A DNA stretch of 64,000 bases, taken from the NCBI GenBank assembly GCA_022385805.1, contig MU277690.1, positions 351,700 to 415,699 on the forward strand. The letters are read 5' to 3'. This stretch comes from Pilatotrama ljubarskyi. Lineage: Eukaryota; Basidiomycota; Agaricomycetes; Polyporales; Polyporaceae. Both the position numbers and the translations under genes were made by a program. The notes beneath the pieces are model-generated. The model saw only the letters and a program-made list of their open reading frames with translations. It ran no database searches and was not told the origin of the DNA. This document shows positions 10,035-19,475 of this stretch, in pieces; the stretch's first letter is position 1, and every line of letters starts with the position of its first letter.

Positions 10035-11585
10035 ATGGAAATCTTGGTGCAGCTTCGAGGCGTCCTTCCCTTGGCTATTGCTTTACTTGCAGTGGCCGCC
10101 CGCGAATTCGTCGTTGACGACAACGATCCTGCAATATTATATGCACCATCGGACCAATGGTCCCAAGGTGCTCAGTGCAGCACGTGCAGCATCCATCCCG
10201 ACCCGACTCAGACGTTGAACCGCACTTGGCACGATTCCACGTACGATCCATCGACGGACGCGGACCCGAGGGTCATCACATTCAAGTTCACTGGCACCTC
10301 AGTGAGCGTGTTCAACATCCTCCCTCCTGTTCAAGATGCGGGCACCAGCCACGTCGACCTGACCTTCGAGCTGGACGGGTCGTCCGTGAGCACCTTCACA
10401 TATGACCCCTCAGCGGACTCCGGGTTTCAATACGGTCATGCTGTGTTCTCTTCCCCGCCTCTGACGAACGGACAGCACGCGCTCGTCGTGCGCACTACGA
10501 GTGGGGTGGAGTCTGTTGTCCTGTTCGACTATATTGTGTATACCGTCCCAGATCCCCCTGTCTCCTCGTCGTCCAGCTCAACGATAGATGTCACCACAAT
10601 CAACTCCCCAACCCCAGAGTCATCATCATCGTCATCATCTCCCGGAAGCGGCACAACTGCATCAAGCACCTCCGTCCCTACTCCCATCTCCGCGCCATCA
10701 TCCGCCTTACAAGCGATCTCCAGTGCCGCCAGTCCCTCTGCCGCATCGCCAGGGTCGCCTACATCTCCATCGGCCTCCGACAGCGCTAAAGCGTCACTGC
10801 CCTCGATGCCCACTGGACCCACTGTCCCGTCGACCGGTACTGGCACGCTGGACTTGACAAGCGAGACGCAGAGCTTGGATGGAACTGTAGGCGTGTCACC
10901 GACGGCTTCCACCGTGGCTGCACTGCCGCAAAGTACGTCAACAGGCCGCACCATTCCCGTGGGTGCCGTCATAGGCGGCGCAGCCGGCGGAGGTGTCCTC
11001 CTACTCATCCTCCTCGCTACGCTCGTCTACTGCCTTTGCATACGCCGCGTCCGGCATCTAAGCTTTGACCTCGAGGTGCCGAAGGGAGATGATGAGGCCA
11101 CAGCAATTGACGCTCACTTTCCCAGCCTGCATTACGGACAAGGCCCGTTGTCCGCTACTCAGGAGCACTTGATGGACACGTCAAACCGCCGCTCCGTGAA
11201 TCCGTCAACTCTGCGGCGAGCGTCGCTAAGCTTTCGAAGGGCTCGCGACTCGCACCATTCCAGCGACGTGATTGCTATCGGAGCTCCTACGCCGGCCTCG
11301 CCCGTTTCGGAATACTCGTCAGACAGCATCACGCCCTGCCCGCCCTCATCCCAGCCGCCTCGGACGTCCGTTAGCCAGTCGCTTACTGAGAAGCCAAGCG
11401 ACCCTCTGCCCCCTCCCATCCTTCCTGTCACATCAATCATCGTCCACGAGAACGTGCCCCCCACTATCGATACGAGGGTGCTCGAGCAGATCTCGGCGCT
11501 TCAGCAGGAGGTGGCTCGCCTACGGGTGCATCACGAGAGGGCGGCGCTGCTCGTGGATGCCCCTCCGCGGTACAATGAAACGTAG
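10035..11585 (+). CDS. Receptor-like surface protein B with C-terminal PPxY (516 aa)
   Basis: Same family as A, C and D, single exon. An in-frame codon at 9951 is upstream, but the ATG at 10035 puts a clean signal peptide (MEILVQLRGVLPLAIALLAV) at the N-terminus. The ectodomain (about 24-180) has CSTC at 48-51, NRTWHDSTY at 62-70 and closes with VVLFDYIVYTV. It lacks the full NRTIDD start (reads EFVVDDND) and is the most divergent at the N-terminus. A Ser-rich linker (about 185-305) leads to one transmembrane helix (about 310-335, GAAGGGVLLLILLATLVYCL) followed by RRVR. The cytosolic tail ends in a coiled coil (LEQISALQQEVARLRVHHER) and APPRYNET, a PPxY motif at the last residues. PPxY binds WW domains of NEDD4/Rsp5 ligases and their adaptors (family knowledge). 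Ligand and role are unknown. Confidence 0.88.
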   Translation: MEILVQLRGVLPLAIALLAVAAREFVVDDNDPAILYAPSDQWSQGAQCSTCSIHPDPTQTLNRTWHDSTYDPSTDADPRVITFKFTGTSVSVFNILPPVQDAGTSHVDLTFELDGSSVSTFTYDPSADSGFQYGHAVFSSPPLTNGQHALVVRTTSGVESVVLFDYIVYTVPDPPVSSSSSSTIDVTTINSPTPESSSSSSSPGSGTTASSTSVPTPISAPSSALQAISSAASPSAASPGSPTSPSASDSAKASLPSMPTGPTVPSTGTGTLDLTSETQSLDGTVGVSPTASTVAALPQSTSTGRTIPVGAVIGGAAGGGVLLLILLATLVYCLCIRRVRHLSFDLEVPKGDDEATAIDAHFPSLHYGQGPLSATQEHLMDTSNRRSVNPSTLRRASLSFRRARDSHHSSDVIAIGAPTPASPVSEYSSDSITPCPPSSQPPRTSVSQSLTEKPSDPLPPPILPVTSIIVHENVPPTIDTRVLEQISALQQEVARLRVHHERAALLVDAPPRYNET

Positions 11586-13243
11586 AGAACTCGTTCGTCG
11601 AGTCCGGGGCAGCTGACCGTGCCTAACCTCCATTCCCGTCTTATCTGGGATGTACGTTCAGGCTCTTCGGGTCCCTCGAGCGATGACTGATGCAGTGTGT
11701 TCAGCACTTCGGCGCCATTGGATTATCGTAGACGGATGGACAATCATACACGTTGACACGTTGTTGCTCTGCGCTCGCCTTTCGGCTATTCGTCTCTCTT
11801 GCAGTGTGCAACTTGAACTGCTTATGCGGCTATGAAACTTCGTACTCATTCTTACCTCTGATCAGTACATAACATGTTGGAGCACGCCTCAGCACAATTT
11901 GGACAGGTAAAGGCTTGGGTCACGCAATCGAACCTCATGTGGGCCAGGCGAACCCGCAGCCGGTGCGGCTGGCCGCTCCTGCCACCGCACCTGCACCATG
12001 GGCCAGTGCTGCCACGTCTGAGCCTCTGCGGTTATTTGACTGCGATCACAGGTAGTAGCGTGCCCGCTTATATTCGCCACAGATGCCGCAATGGTCAGAT
12101 ATTGCGGTGGCGTACTAAGTTCCTGCATACTTCTGCTTCCCGCGAAGAACATATTGGATCGAGATATAAGACTCGGACTCGAGTTATATTATGATTCAAA
12201 TCCTGCTGTGAGCGGCCGGGCATTGTGGTCCAGGCTCCTCGCAAGTTAGCTCCTACAAACCACCGTCGCAGTGACGAAGGTCATCCATGGAAGGACTGGC
12301 GCCTGCCAGTGACTGACGAGCGCCTGCTAAGTTCGAGAGTCCAATTGGACTTCGGCTTGAAGCTTGAACGATCATGCATTGTGTTCGATGCAGTCCTAAG
12401 CCCACATGCGTAGCATGTCCATTCATGTCGAGAGCCCACCACTCAGCTTGTCAGATTCGTCTCCATAACCTGCTACTCAGATGAGAAGATTTTAAACTCG
12501 CTCAACACTGGCACTCCCATCCATGTGAGTCCTCGCATAAGACCAGTCCCCGCTGTGTCGGCGGTCCGAGTGCATGTGGTTCCTCCATGGAGCCGCCGTC
12601 CTGCGTCAAGGTGCGGAGCTTACCCGCGCCAGCTTCCTCTTATATTCCCTGTACCCACAGAGTTTGGAACTTATCAGATCGTAGTACCCACCTGGGAGCG
12701 GTGACATGACTGGCGGTTCAAACATAGATGCGATGCTAGGTTTGACCGGTGCGCAGAGCCACCCCGTCCTTAGCGCATACTCACTCCGTCTGAACGATGT
12801 GTCTCTCCAAGTCCGAGCATGTCACACACAGCAGTGGACACGTAGTTTGTGCGGTGCTCTGAGAGACGGTCTGACTCGGAAACCGCCGGACTCGGAGTCC
12901 CATTTGTCCCGTTCCAGCTTGAGGGTACTGACAGGGCGCTGCAAGGCATCTGCCACGAGATGGCTTCTGTGGCGCTGTTGTTGGCTGCGGAAGTGGTACT
13001 AACTCTACTTTTCTTGTCGCATGTAGAAGGTTACGTGGCCAATCAATGTCATGCAGCTGCAACATCCGTTGCGAACTGCCACTGCATACGATAGCCGCAC
13101 CTTCGAGCTACCGTTCAGGTCCGTTGCCCTCGAGTGCTCAGGCCCCCGGCTCTGCTAGTAATCCCTCACTCCTACCTGGTACGCCTGGTATTACTAGCGG
13201 AATTCATTGGCGCTGACGACTACCACAATCTCTCCAGGACTCG
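11586..13243. other. Intergenic region between genes B and C
   Basis: About 1.66 kb holding the 3' end of B and the promoter of C. Frames are short and unconserved in style. No TATA box, RNA gene or clear surface-protein relic was found by eye. Confidence 0.4.
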
Positions 13244-14845
13244 ATGCTCAGGTTCACCATCTCCCACGCAACTCTGGTCACTGTGGTCAGCGTCCTATTC
13301 CATAGGGATACAGCTCTAGTTGCAGCTGTTCGCTTGGTGAACCGGACCATAGACGATCAGAATGGGGACAGCGTTACAGGCACGACCCCCAACTTCTGGC
13401 CTGCCCCCGGCGTCGACCCCAACAGTACATGGATACAGGGGATAGACTGCGTGCATTGCAGCATGCTCCCACATCAGGTCATCGACGTCTCGCAGACCTT
13501 CGACGGAACATGGCACGACTCAACGTACCACCCTGGAAATCCGGACCGTGGCCTCACTGCTTCCTTCTCAGGCACTGCGGTCTACGTCTTCTTTATTGTC
13601 CCAAACTTCGTCCAGTATACCACGACATTCACGAACCTCAGCTTCTCGGTCGACGGCACGTACATGAACCAGTACACGCACAATCCGGACAGCTCCTCAA
13701 CAATCCTGTACAAGGTTCCTGTGTTCACTGCGGCGACACTCGCAAACACTGACCACACCATCGAGATTCGAGCGTCCGGTCCGACAGCCTCTATCCTGCT
13801 CTTTGACTACATCGCGTATACCGTCGAGGAAGTCGATCCGTCCTCGAACTCTCCGTCTGCGGCGTCTGCCGGGCCGCCTCCAAGCTCATCTCCATCCACG
13901 AGCCCATCGACGGTGAGCAGCCCTCCTAGTCCTCCTTCGTCAGTCACGGGGAGTACGTCTCTTCCGGGCTCAAACTTCGCGTCTCGGCCGGCCTCCCTCT
14001 CTACCTCATCCCAGACATCTGCGGGCAGCTCCCCCACATCCCTACCGTCATCCTCTACAGGATCCTCACACTCGTCCACACACTTCCTTGAACCATCGCC
14101 GTTTCCATCGACGGCACAGCTGGATCCGCCTGCTGGAGGCAGTGGTCCAGCCAGCGGGAATGGCCAGCGCGTTCACATTGGCGCCATCGTTGGCGCAGTA
14201 GCAGGCGCCGTGGCATTCTGTGCATTGCTAGCGCTGCTGTTGTGCTTCTATTGCCGGCGACGTCGGCGGGCACACACAAGTGCCAAGCGAGCAGCGAAGG
14301 AACCAAAGACTGGGGCTGCTGCAAAGACCCCTGCAAAGCCGAAGCGGGACGCGGGTCAATCGGGAGAACACGGCCAGACATTCTCTTCTTCCACTCACCC
14401 ACCTCTGGTGAGTTGCGATATTACATATATGCGCTAGTGCGGACTAATGTTGTATCGTGAACAACAGTCCCCGCTTCTCGGGAGAGGGTCCTTGCCCCCC
14501 CGCCTGCCTGCCGCATCTTGCGGAGGGATGGTGTCTGGAACAAGCAACTCCCCTGCTAGCGAGCAAGCAATCAGTGGCTCCGAACTTTCTAAGGGTTGCA
14601 CGCTGAATGTTGGCGGACGCCTCTCTACGCAGTCCACGCAGTCTGCATTCGCCGAGGGGGAGGACGGCAGCTCATCGTCGATACCCGACGCTCCGTCTAC
14701 CCCGCATACAGGATCCTCTCGGATGGGCACGTCAATACTGCGTGCACAGGTCGCCGTGCTACAGAGCGAGCTAGCACGCCTTAGAGACGTTGAACAGGAG
14801 ATGCATCAGCTTTTCGCCGAGCCTCCGCCACGTTATGAGGAATGA
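13244..14845 (+). CDS. Receptor-like surface protein C with C-terminal PPxY (513 aa, 2 exons)
   Basis: Exons 13244..14407 and 14468..14845; the 60-bp intron (GTGAGT...CAACAG, phase 0) lies in the cytosolic tail and is the only intron found in the four copies. An N-terminal hydrophobic segment acts as signal peptide, followed by NRTIDD (33-38), GDSVTG, CVHC at 69-72, GTWHDSTYHP and the closing strand ILLFDYIAYTV. A long Ser/Pro linker leads to a transmembrane helix (about 311-338, GAIVGAVAGAVAFCALLALL) and a strong basic stop (RRRRR). The tail ends in a coiled coil (ILRAQVAVLQSELARLRD) and PPPRYEE. C and D are the closest pair: both have NRTIDD-x3-GDSVTG and the same RAQVAVLQ coil. Reading through the intron hits a stop at 14437, so splicing is needed for the PPxY end. 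Confidence 0.88.
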
Positions 14846-15149
14846 ACCGCGCCACATGACCTCGAATGGTTCAATCTATTGGTGATGTTGAGTCTTCCCC
14901 CCACACCCGTTCGTTTGCTATGATTTACTCATTGGGAGGTCGCTGCGACTAGGCTGCCGAAGAGTGATATCGTGTATGGCATGTACAGCGGAACAGCCGA
15001 ATTACTTGGATCGGTTCGACTCTCATCGCTCTGCCAGTGATCGACGTGGGGGGAAGCACTGTGCACTATCTGACAATGCACACGGAACTCGAGTGGACCT
15101 ACAACATGTCGAGTGGTGCAGCGTATCGGACTCGTGCATACTACTAGTA

Positions 15150-15400
15150 CCGCGACAATGATTCAAGTTCCCGTGCCTCTCGATTTCAATGGAGCGGTTG
15201 ATTTTCTTGAACTGTGGGCTAAGTAGCACCATCAGTAGCTCATCATATCTACTCAAATATGTGCATCAGACGGCCGAACGTTCACAAGAACTGTAGCGAG
15301 TGAACACTGTCAGTATCTAGTGGTAGCCCGTGGTGGTATGAGTAGCGACTCGGGGTCCGCGGGGCGTAGTATGGGCGCCTCGTTGTCCCGCTTCCCAGAT
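15150..15400 (+). repeat. Decayed duplicate block downstream of gene C
   Basis: Short islands match the region after gene D in the same order: GCCTCTCGATTTCAAT against ACCTCTCGAGCTTCAAT, ATGGGCGCCTCG in both, then GACCACTATGAACGAACT (just past this block) against GACCACGACGAATGAGCT. The second copy is about 100 bp shorter. It suggests that whole gene-plus-flank units were duplicated and then decayed. Judged by eye only. Confidence 0.4.
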
Positions 15401-16574
15401 CGTCTACTCCGCGACTACTACACACTCACATCCGACCACTATGAACGAACTGCGGAGACAGACCGTTCTACTCATTGCAATTGCTCCGATGCCTGAGTCC
15501 CTCTGCATACTGCTCCTCAAGGTGCTGTACAAACTGATCTACCTGCAGACGGGCGTCAACGGAACCCTCTGCACACGTGACCGACACGCCCTCCTAGTCA
15601 GCTTGTTCTCTCGGAACGGCGAATACCACAAGCGCACTCTCATATGAACCATGCATTGCGCTTACCTGTTTCTGGTGCAGCGCTGGGTCTTGATTAGCCT
15701 GGGCCATGCGTTGCTCGTGTGGCAGCGCCCAATTCATCGCGCAAGAGACAATCAACTTGAATGCCGGAGTACTTTTCCGCTCTGCGAAAGGAGACCTGAA
15801 CTTCTCAACACGCCCACCTGACCATTCAGGGCATCGTAGATTATCCCCTGGTCATAGAGTCCTCATCGCAGTACTCAATCACGCAAGTTCTCGACAGCGC
15901 GGACGAGCGGCTCCCCCTGTCATAGAGCACTTCGGAACGTCTGCCTAGGGGAGACTAGGCTCAGTTCAGATTGTGGTCCCTTAGACTGCTGATCAGCTAG
16001 TAGGTGCGTTGTGTATTGCCCGTCCCCCGGCTCTCGTCCTGAGCCACGCGCATCCTCGAAGACTGAGTCCCTCGAAGGCATCATACCGGGACCCGGAACA
16101 GCGGATATTTGCCAAAGTACGTTGTACTCTGCTATTTGCGAGTCACTCTGACAGAGGGAGTGCTGATATTTGGGCACTTCTCACGCGGTTGCGGTGCTTC
16201 TTATTCTTCTTCGCAAGCCCAGTCAACGGCCGTGATTCCGCTGCCACAAGTCAAGATGAATCCGTCAGGTGTACGATATGACAAGGATTCCGAGTGTACG
16301 AACAATACCGAACTCGACGTCGCGTAAAGTCTCCGCCCGGTGTTTCACACGCATGTCGGTAGGTCGACGGAGGGATGGATCGGGCATTGACGAAGATCGC
16401 AAATTGAGCTTCATCCAGGAGGGCGTTCTTGCAACGTTGGTCACGTCCAGGCCCTGCCTCACAGGCCCGAAGAATGGTCCGTGTCCGACTTACGAGCACT
16501 ACCAACCAGGATGAGTACTGCGGTCACAGATCCCACACCGTCTCCGTGGTCTCGAGCGTGATGGGCGGAGGCGG

Positions 16575-16594
16575 TGATGATGATGATGATGATG
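16575..16594 (+). repeat. (TGA)n microsatellite
   Basis: About six to seven tandem TGA/GAT units in non-coding DNA roughly 220 bp upstream of the gene D start. Confidence 0.8.
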
Positions 16595-16812
16595 TGCACG
16601 CCAGACGTCGATAAGCTATCGTGTTAGAGAATGCTCGACATAACCTAATCAGTGTTGCCCATGCTCGACGCATAGGCTGGCTGTTGGCCAATGCGGCACA
16701 TCTTGCTTCCTTTTTCTTGCTCTCTCGTCTCTGGCTGTTGGTCCCCTGCTGACTTGCCTACTCACTGGCTCTCTCACAGAACGAGCGCAGCTGGTGGAGT
16801 GTGGCTCGAAAT

Positions 16813-18426
16813 ATGTCTTTTCGGCTACGCCGGGTCTGTCAGTTCGTCGTGACAGCTGGCAGTGCAGTATGGTCCTTGTCGGTGAACCGCACCATCGATG
16901 ATGAGAAGGGCGACAGCGTCACGGGTCTCGTTCCCTCGTACTCCCCAGTCGGCTCCTGGAGCCAAGGTGCGACCTGTGAGGGGTGCTTCATCCACCTCGA
17001 TCCCTCTCAGACCTTCGACGGCACATGGCACGACACTACGCACACACCAGGCGATCCGGAACCGCGCATAATCACTGCGCACTTCACAGGCACCGCCGTC
17101 TATGTCTACAACGCGATCGCCAATACCGTTCCTTTCACTACGACATTCACCAGTCTCACGTTCACTCTCGACGGCACAAATGTTGGCCAGTTCGTGCACG
17201 TTCCGACGGACAGCACGAACTTTCAGTACGACGTGCCCGTGTTCGCACGTGACGGTCTTCCGAACACCGACCATACTATCATCATCGAGGCGACCGGCGA
17301 CACGAACTCTTCGCTCGTTTTATTTGACTACATCGTGTACACATTTGAAGATGATACGGACAGCACCCCTTCACCGCCTCCACCGCCGACGTCCCCGACT
17401 ACATCTTCAAACGCTCCTCCGACCACATCTTCCATCACAACGACGCAAAGCCAGCCACCACCAAGCCCGCCACCAAATACCCTGCCATCGCAGTCCTCGT
17501 CATCGTCTGCCCTCCAGCAGACACTTCCTCATGGCATTTCCCCGTCATCACTGGCTTCAACCTCTGTCAACCTCATCGGTTCCCACTCACCCTCACCCTC
17601 ACAATCCTCTCCTACGTACCTCGGCTCAAGTGCTGAGACTACTCAAACCGTAAATGCGACCGTCCCCGCGGCCTCATCACAGAACCAGTCGACCATCTCA
17701 GCTGGAGTTATCGCAGGCGGCGCCGTCGGCGGCCTGATTGTCATCATCCTCGTCGGCCTGCTTGCATTCTGCCTGCTCCGGCGGCACCGTCGGACGGTCT
17801 CGCCCGTTCCCACCGGGCCTGAGGGCAGCCCTGAAACTCGCGCTGTCGATTTGGTTGGTCCGAGAAACGGCACCAGCGCCTTCGGAGCCACCCTTCAGCG
17901 CAGCTCCACCTCCGTACTCGACGCGACACCTACCAGCTCTTCACTCCCAGGGGACACGCCGCGGCCACGGCCATTGCCCCTCCCACTTTGGACGTCTGAC
18001 TCCGACTACTCCTCGACCCGAGATGGATCTGAGCTTGCACCCCCACGACCTGTCGTCTTTCCCAGCGCGGTGTCCGAGTCGCCATATTTCTCACGTGCAG
18101 AAGGCGTTGCGACCACTCCTTCGAATACTGGCAGCGTCCCTACGCCGTCTTCGTCCCAACCACTCCTACTTGCGGGCGGTGCATTTTCGGCGGACGAGAA
18201 GCTACCTCTCGACGACCGTAGTATTGGCCCTCGAGACGCCGAGCGCGGTCCTCGGAACGCGTCTACGACTGGAGCACTGACGGACCCCGACTCCGTTTCG
18301 AGCATAGGCACCTCGACATTGCGTGCCCAGGTCGCCGTGCTCCAGAATGAGGTCGAGAGGCTGAGGGAGCTGCAGGAGATGCAGAGGTTGTTTGAGGAGG
18401 CGCCTCCGCGCTACGACGAGGTGTAA
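16813..18426 (+). CDS. Receptor-like surface protein D with C-terminal PPxY (537 aa)
   Basis: Single exon from the ATG at 16813. Signal peptide MSFRLRRVCQFVVTAGSAVW, then NRTIDD (25-30), GDSVTG, CEGC at 55-58, GTWHDTTHTP and LVLFDYIVYTF. The linker is rich in Pro, Ser and Thr (PPPPPTSPTT). One transmembrane helix (about 298-322, AGGAVGGLIVIILVGLLAF) is followed by RRHRR. The roughly 200-residue tail is Ser/Pro-rich and ends in a coiled coil (LRAQVAVLQNEVERLREL) and APPRYDEV, an extreme C-terminal PPxY motif. A relic of the same 3' end lies 0.9 kb downstream. The glycan-like linker and type I topology suggest a cell-wall-facing sensor or adhesin (inference); no enzyme motif is visible. Confidence 0.88.
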   Translation: MSFRLRRVCQFVVTAGSAVWSLSVNRTIDDEKGDSVTGLVPSYSPVGSWSQGATCEGCFIHLDPSQTFDGTWHDTTHTPGDPEPRIITAHFTGTAVYVYNAIANTVPFTTTFTSLTFTLDGTNVGQFVHVPTDSTNFQYDVPVFARDGLPNTDHTIIIEATGDTNSSLVLFDYIVYTFEDDTDSTPSPPPPPTSPTTSSNAPPTTSSITTTQSQPPPSPPPNTLPSQSSSSSALQQTLPHGISPSSLASTSVNLIGSHSPSPSQSSPTYLGSSAETTQTVNATVPAASSQNQSTISAGVIAGGAVGGLIVIILVGLLAFCLLRRHRRTVSPVPTGPEGSPETRAVDLVGPRNGTSAFGATLQRSSTSVLDATPTSSSLPGDTPRPRPLPLPLWTSDSDYSSTRDGSELAPPRPVVFPSAVSESPYFSRAEGVATTPSNTGSVPTPSSSQPLLLAGGAFSADEKLPLDDRSIGPRDAERGPRNASTTGALTDPDSVSSIGTSTLRAQVAVLQNEVERLRELQEMQRLFEEAPPRYDEV

Positions 18427-19014
18427 ATTCTTATAGCGAGGACATTGCGCACCGTTTCTGCAAACAGAACCATTCGAGTCCAACTATGACGAGGTGAGAA
18501 TGATAGCGCCTATGCGCTCGCCACTCAGAGCAAGAACTGAATGCGGATTTGCCAGGGAGTCCTACGGCTGCGGCGTTGGGAATCTCGCCATCGTCCACTA
18601 GACCGCCTCCCCAGCCATGCATGCGACATGCCGCCTTGCCGCCAATGGCGGGCGGGCTCAATGGCCAGGAGCTGCTGATGGAGCGGCTGGTAGAGCACCA
18701 CGATATGTCCTTCGATTAACTCCATCGACGATGTGGGCATGGGCTGACTGTGGCAATGTAGACTCGTCTTTCCCTGCCTGTACACGTGTGCCTGACCTAC
18801 TCTCAACTCAGGATTGAGGTCCTTCGCGCTTCATTAGTTCGTCTGCTTCTCTCTCGGTCAAACTAGGGCTTGCGTGATGGTTGGTACATGGGCATCAGCG
18901 CCCGGGGCCCAACTGTTCTGGTCGTAGAGCACGGCAAATGGCGGCGAGTGACGTGCACTACTTACCTAGTAGTCCATATGGGACTCGGGATACGTCTAAT
19001 GTGGATGGGTGCCA

Positions 19015-19180
19015 TCTTGACGAATTCAGCACCTCTCGAGCTTCAATAGAGTCGTTGTGACCAAGACTTGGAATTGCGAGTCGTCGGCGAGTGGTTACAG
19101 CAGAGTATAGCTAGACGCGCAGAAGGCCGCATGGGCGCCTCGCGACCCCGCTTGCTCTCTGCCTCAGACCACGACGAATG
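19015..19180 (+). repeat. Decayed duplicate block downstream of gene D
   Basis: Partner of the block at 15150-15400; see there for the matching islands. It lies just before the dead surface-protein copy at 19301. Confidence 0.4.
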
Positions 19181-19300
19181 AGCTACCAAATTACGGACTG
19201 CGCTGCCCACTATGATTGCTACTGAACCTTGCCTCTTGGTGATCTCTGAACTGAACCTGCTTGGACATAGCGAGCCCATGCAGTAATATTAATCCGACAC

Positions 19301-19475
19301 GGCCTCGGGCTCGTGCTCAGCGTGCTCGTCCTGTGCCTTTGCTACGTTACATGCGGTCCCTTCCGAGCACAGTCTTTGGAACGCGCCTATGACTCAAGCA
19401 CTCACGGAACCGGACTAGTACTTCGTCTCGAGCATCAGCATCCCGACGGTGAGCGCTCGCGTCGCCGTGCTCTAG
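19301..19475 (+). pseudogene. Relic of a surface-protein gene 3' end (D-like)
   Basis: The frame from about 19379 reads NAPMTQALTEPD-stop-YFVSSIS and later VSARVAVL-stop. Gene D reads NASTTGALTDPDSVSSIG and LRAQVAVLQ at the matching place (about 18255-18345). A hydrophobic stretch before it (VLSVLVLCLCYV, about 19310-19345) resembles the membrane helix; most of the tail in between is missing. At least two in-frame stops and a large deletion mark it as dead. At DNA level, GGAACGCGCCTATGACT matches GGAACGCGTCTACGACT of D. It shows that the array was once longer. Confidence 0.75.

Larger units (their letters stand above)
14846..16812. other. Intergenic region between genes C and D
   Basis: About 2 kb with the 3' end of C and the promoter of D. 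It includes a block (about 15150-15400) resembling the DNA downstream of D (about 19015-19180), and a GAT microsatellite at 16575-16594. No gene is called. Confidence 0.4.
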
